Source of the DNA: Arcticibacter sp045629565
Lineage (GTDB): Bacteria > Bacteroidota > Bacteroidia > Sphingobacteriales > Sphingobacteriaceae
DNA: 64,000 nt
Reading direction: 5' to 3'
NCBI RefSeq assembly: GCF_045629565.1
Contig: NZ_JAZQRL010000126.1
Span: 109,971 to 173,970, forward strand
Position 1 is the stretch's first letter. Each line of letters starts with the position of its first letter. Below, piece by piece: positions 61,586 to 64,000 of the stretch. The translations under genes and the position numbers were made by a program. The notes below the pieces were generated by a model. It was not told the DNA's origin. It ran no database searches and saw only the letters and a list, made by a program, of their open reading frames with translations.

Positions 61586-62867
61586 GAGGATGTTTCCCAA
61601 ACTGTGTCAATAGTGTAACTTTAAACTATCGACATGAATATGGCAACAGAAGAAGATTTTGATTTCGAAAGCTTCAAAAAGGAAGCTATAGCTGGCTTAT
61701 ATGCGGGCAAGAAAATGACTGACACGGATGGGGTACTAGCTCCAATGATGAAACACTTCCTGGAATCTATGATGACCGGAGAACTGGAGCATCATATTTC
61801 TGAAAGTAAACTAGCTGGTCAGCCCAATCGTAAGAACGGCAAAAGTAAGAAGACAGTACGCAGTTTAAGTTCCGGCGAGTTTGAACTTGAAAACGGCCGT
61901 GATCGGCTCAGTACTTTTGAGCCTAAAGTTGTTCCCAAACGGCAACTGATTATTACAGAAGAACTGGAAGGCAATATCCTCTCGATGTATGCCATGGATA
62001 TTTCTGCAGCTGAGATCTCCCGAATTACCGACAGTGTGCTTCCAGCGGTGCAGGAATGGCGCAATCGTCCGCTAGAAGCGGTTTACCCCTTTGTATTTAT
62101 GGATTGTATGTTTTTCAAAGTCAGGGTAAATGGTGTGGTTGAAACACGTGCGATCTACAATATCCTGGGCGTAGACATTGAAGGCAAAAAATATGTTTAG
62201 GCCTGTATACAGCTGAAAATGAGGGTACCAAATTCTGGCTTTCGGTGTTAACTAATCTAAAAACCCGAGGCGTGGAAGATATACTGCTCGCCTGCATCGA
62301 TGGCCTAAAGGGCTTTCCAGAGGCAGTTGAAGCTATTTTTCCAAAGACCAGGGTGCAGCTTTGCATCATTTCACCAGATCCGCTCTTCGATGCGTTATGT
62401 TCCCGAGAAAGATAAAAAGGCAGTAATGGCCGATATGAAACATATCTACCAGGCAAATAATGAACAGCAGGGTTATGAAAGGTTGCTAGAGTTTGAAGAA
62501 AAATGGGCTAATAAATATCCGCTGAGTTGCAAATCCTGGTTGGATAACTAGGTGAACCTTTCTGCATTCTTTGAATACGACGCCGGGATCCGCAAGATTA
62601 TTTACACCACCAACCCGATTGAGGGTGTCCACCGTCAAATCCGTAAAATAACCAAGACCAAAGGTGCGTTTTCTTCAGAACAGGCACTGATGAAGCTCAT
62701 GTACCTGATCATTAAAAACATCAGTAAAAAAATGGACAATGCCAATCCATAATTAGGGACTGGCATTCTCTCAATTATATATTAAATATGGTGACAGAAT
62801 CCTTCAAGAAAATAGAGGCTTCTGAGAGGCGTTAATTTAGAAATGACACAGTTCGCGTTACACTCCC
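61586..62867 (+). mobile_element. Decayed IS256-family insertion sequence
   Basis: Element of about 1.28 kb. The left end (61586-61609) and the reverse complement of the right end (62844-62867) match at 17 of 24 positions, with the inner ten bases AACTGTGTCA identical. The transposase lies between them, as in IS256 elements. No target-site duplication is seen (left flank GTCTGCGA, right flank TTATAACA), so one flank may have been rearranged. The exact outer ends are uncertain by a few bases. It cannot move by itself because its transposase is broken. Confidence 0.82.
61634..62825 (+). pseudogene. IS256-family transposase, multiply inactivated
   Basis: Once a mutator-type transposase of about 397 codons. 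The DDE residues can still be traced: first Asp in FMDCMFF, second in ACIDGLKG, Glu in TNPIEGVH. Damage: a one-base deletion near 62195 (GTTTAG where GTTTTAGGC is expected), a one-base insertion near 62370 (ATTTCACCAG), a TAG replacing Trp at 62549-62551, an extra A in the A-run near 62735, and a second TAG in place of Trp in the restored frame near 62751. Three frameshifts and two nonsense codons show it has been dead for some time. Confidence 0.9.
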
Positions 62868-63100
62868 TTATAACATTCAAGGAAATAGTCAAATTGCATC
62901 AGATCAATTTTTATATTAAATAGCTCTTCCATCTTTTCTGATTGCTTTTCTGTTATTGGATAACACATATAAAAAAGAGGATCATTATCAAACGGTTCCC
63001 ACATTTGACGTATTTGATCGAGGCTTATATCTATTTGATGTTCACCTATATATTCATCTCCATCTTTCTGATAGTGAGTAATTACTCTTTGAACTTTCAT
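62858..63100 (-). CDS. Probable immunity protein for the Rhs toxin (DUF7683-like, 80 residues)
   Basis: Small acidic protein (80 residues) encoded 8 bases after the toxin-bearing Rhs gene, the standard place for a cognate immunity gene. Its strand-rich N-terminus, helical middle and closing LMQFDYFLECY recall the DUF7683 family and, in length and layout, the immunity proteins of colicin E3. The last two codons and the stop lie within the right terminal repeat of the IS element, so the original C-terminus may have been cut by a few residues. The match is from memory; binding is inferred. Confidence 0.62.
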   Translation of the reverse strand: MKVQRVITHYQKDGDEYIGEHQIDISLDQIRQMWEPFDNDPLFYMCYPITEKQSEKMEELFNIKIDLMQFDYFLECYKGV

Positions 63101-63108
63101 ACTTGCTT

Positions 63109-64000
63109 CTAATTTACAGGGGTTGTACGCCCCGGTTTGGGTTCTGAAATTTGTTTACCTGTTTCAGGGTCAAACCCTCCTTTATGATTCTTTCCACTTC
63201 GATCATATACTTCAACTTCTCCGTGTTGTGAGTCCCATTCTAATATTTTACCATCTGAGTCCTTCCACCTTTTCCTGTTTCCAATTGGTTTAGCTGGCCT
63301 CGCCTTTGGAAAACCTTTCAAACTTTTAGGTGGAGGAGTATATTTAACAATGACAGGCTTAATATCAGGTGCTGTAACATACAACGTAACAGCTGCTGCT
63401 GTTCCTACTATTGCTTCACCCACCCATTTAGGCCAAAAGCCATCAGAAGGATCGGGTGTAGCAACATCATATTGAATTGCTGTCAAAGCCATCATCGCTG
63501 CAGCCCGTGCTCCACTATTGTCTGTCTTCTTAGCAGTTATTACAACTTCTTTTAATTCAATCGGCTTTGGTGCTGGTTTGGGAGTATTAACTTTAGCGGA
63601 ATCAGCTGCCATCCCAGTCGGATCTATCATTAGAATTGGATTATTCAAAGCATAATTATAAGGCGAAACATTTTCAAATTCATCAGCAAGTGGGTCTATT
63701 GTAGTAAAACGCCCTATTACCGGATCATAGAATCTTGCCTCATAATCATACTGATTTAACTCATCCTGTATCTCCTTTCCATTGTAAAGATACTTATTTG
63801 CTACCGTTCCTGCCAAACGTGCAATACGTAATCCAAACGGATAATAATCATCCCTCTGCAGCTGCCGTACCGAGCCATTATAGCTGTCGAAGCTGTACCG
63901 CACATTCCCCAGATGGTCACTCAGATTGTACTCATACTTATAAGCTCCTCCATTGTTTACTATCCGGCCCTCTTCGGTCTGAATGAAATCCAGCGTAGTA
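63109..64000 (-). CDS. Rhs protein, C-terminal part, with colicin E3-type ribonuclease tip
   Basis: The frame stays open to the window edge, so this is the 3' part of a larger gene; the first complete codon here is at 63999-63997. Rhs repeats appear as YNLSDHLGNVRYSFD, then YYPFGLR, YNGKEIQDELNQYDYEARFYDP and GRFTTIDPLAD with the core end NPILMIDPTG. After a Pro/Lys linker and a hydrophobic stretch, the last 60 residues match the colicin E3 cytotoxic domain: the D, H, E and R active residues are encoded at 63234-63232, 63225-63223, 63213-63211 and 63129-63127 (WDSQHGEVE, GRTT). That domain cuts 16S rRNA in the A site. The immunity candidate follows. Confidence 0.85.
   Translation of the reverse strand, partial: TTLDFIQTEEGRIVNNGGAYKYEYNLSDHLGNVRYSFDSYNGSVRQLQRDDYYPFGLRIARLAGTVANKYLYNGKEIQDELNQYDYEARFYDPVIGRFTTIDPLADEFENVSPYNYALNNPILMIDPTGMAADSAKVNTPKPAPKPIELKEVVITAKKTDNSGARAAAMMALTAIQYDVATPDPSDGFWPKWVGEAIVGTAAAVTLYVTAPDIKPVIVKYTPPPKSLKGFPKARPAKPIGNRKRWKDSDGKILEWDSQHGEVEVYDRSGKNHKGGFDPETGKQISEPKPGRTTPVN

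Noticed and set aside
61560..62890. Target-site duplication flanking the IS element
   Set aside because: The 8-9 bases on each side (GTCTGCGA and TTATAACA) do not match.
1..64000. tRNA, rRNA or CRISPR loci
   Set aside because: No cloverleaf with CCA-type end, no rRNA core sequence and no repeat-spacer array was seen while reading both strands; a covariance-model scan would be decisive.

Overview
The window reads as chromosome of a Bacteroidota bacterium, most likely Sphingobacteriaceae (Pedobacter-like). The signs are Bacteroidota-type -7 boxes (TAnnTTTG) before many genes, near absence of Shine-Dalgarno sequences, and families typical of that group: a DUF4905-like protein, DUF4230, an NfeD protease, a REC-PP2C phosphatase and a 633-residue PurF-like enzyme. 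The assignment is inference; there is no rRNA gene to anchor it. I see no tRNA, rRNA or CRISPR array.

Layout. 1-11.1 kb: the 5' end of lptD diverges from an N-acetylmuramoyl-L-alanine amidase and an MCE (MlaD) protein; then purC-STAS-rnz, phoH, a SAM hydrolase, an MsbA-like exporter, a beta-CASP nuclease, a HAD phosphatase and a Tat-exported SGNH hydrolase. 11.1-12.25 kb is gene-poor, with a 110-bp inverted repeat. 12.25-21.4 kb: dps, an NfeD protease, a LysM protein, uridine kinase, a small Cys-rich protein, htpG, a porin, queD and alanine dehydrogenase.

21.6-33.4 kb is a signalling block. A minus-strand cassette (membrane coiled-coil protein, REC-PP2C phosphatase, STAS protein, HATPase kinase) looks like a complete partner switch. 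Divergent from it run two glycosyltransferases, a REC-PAS histidine kinase, a CHASE3-HAMP-GAF hybrid kinase with three receivers, a single-domain receiver, CheR and a receiver-less CheB. No chemoreceptor, CheA or CheW is present.

33.4-53.8 kb is mostly housekeeping: lysC-lysA, pncA, a dicarboxylate symporter, an ECF sigma factor with a membrane partner, trxB, a LOG-family enzyme, guaB, topoisomerase IB, hydrolases, a PfkB kinase, a CinA-type amidase, a deoxycytidylate-type deaminase, a LysE exporter and the long PurF-like protein. 53.8-61.5 kb is nuoHIJKLMN (membrane arm of complex I plus NuoI), read leftwards from its own promoter.

61.6-64 kb is accessory. A decayed IS256-family element, with three frameshifts and two nonsense codons in its transposase, separates nuo from the C-terminal part of an Rhs protein. 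The Rhs tip matches the colicin E3 16S-rRNase active site, and the next gene is a likely 80-residue immunity protein whose stop codon lies inside the IS terminal repeat.

The strongest leads for new biology are the Rhs/E3-type toxin-immunity pair, the receptor-less CheR/CheB-hybrid kinase cluster, the partner-switch cassette, the 110-bp inverted repeat, the small Cys-rich protein and the palindrome at 45130.
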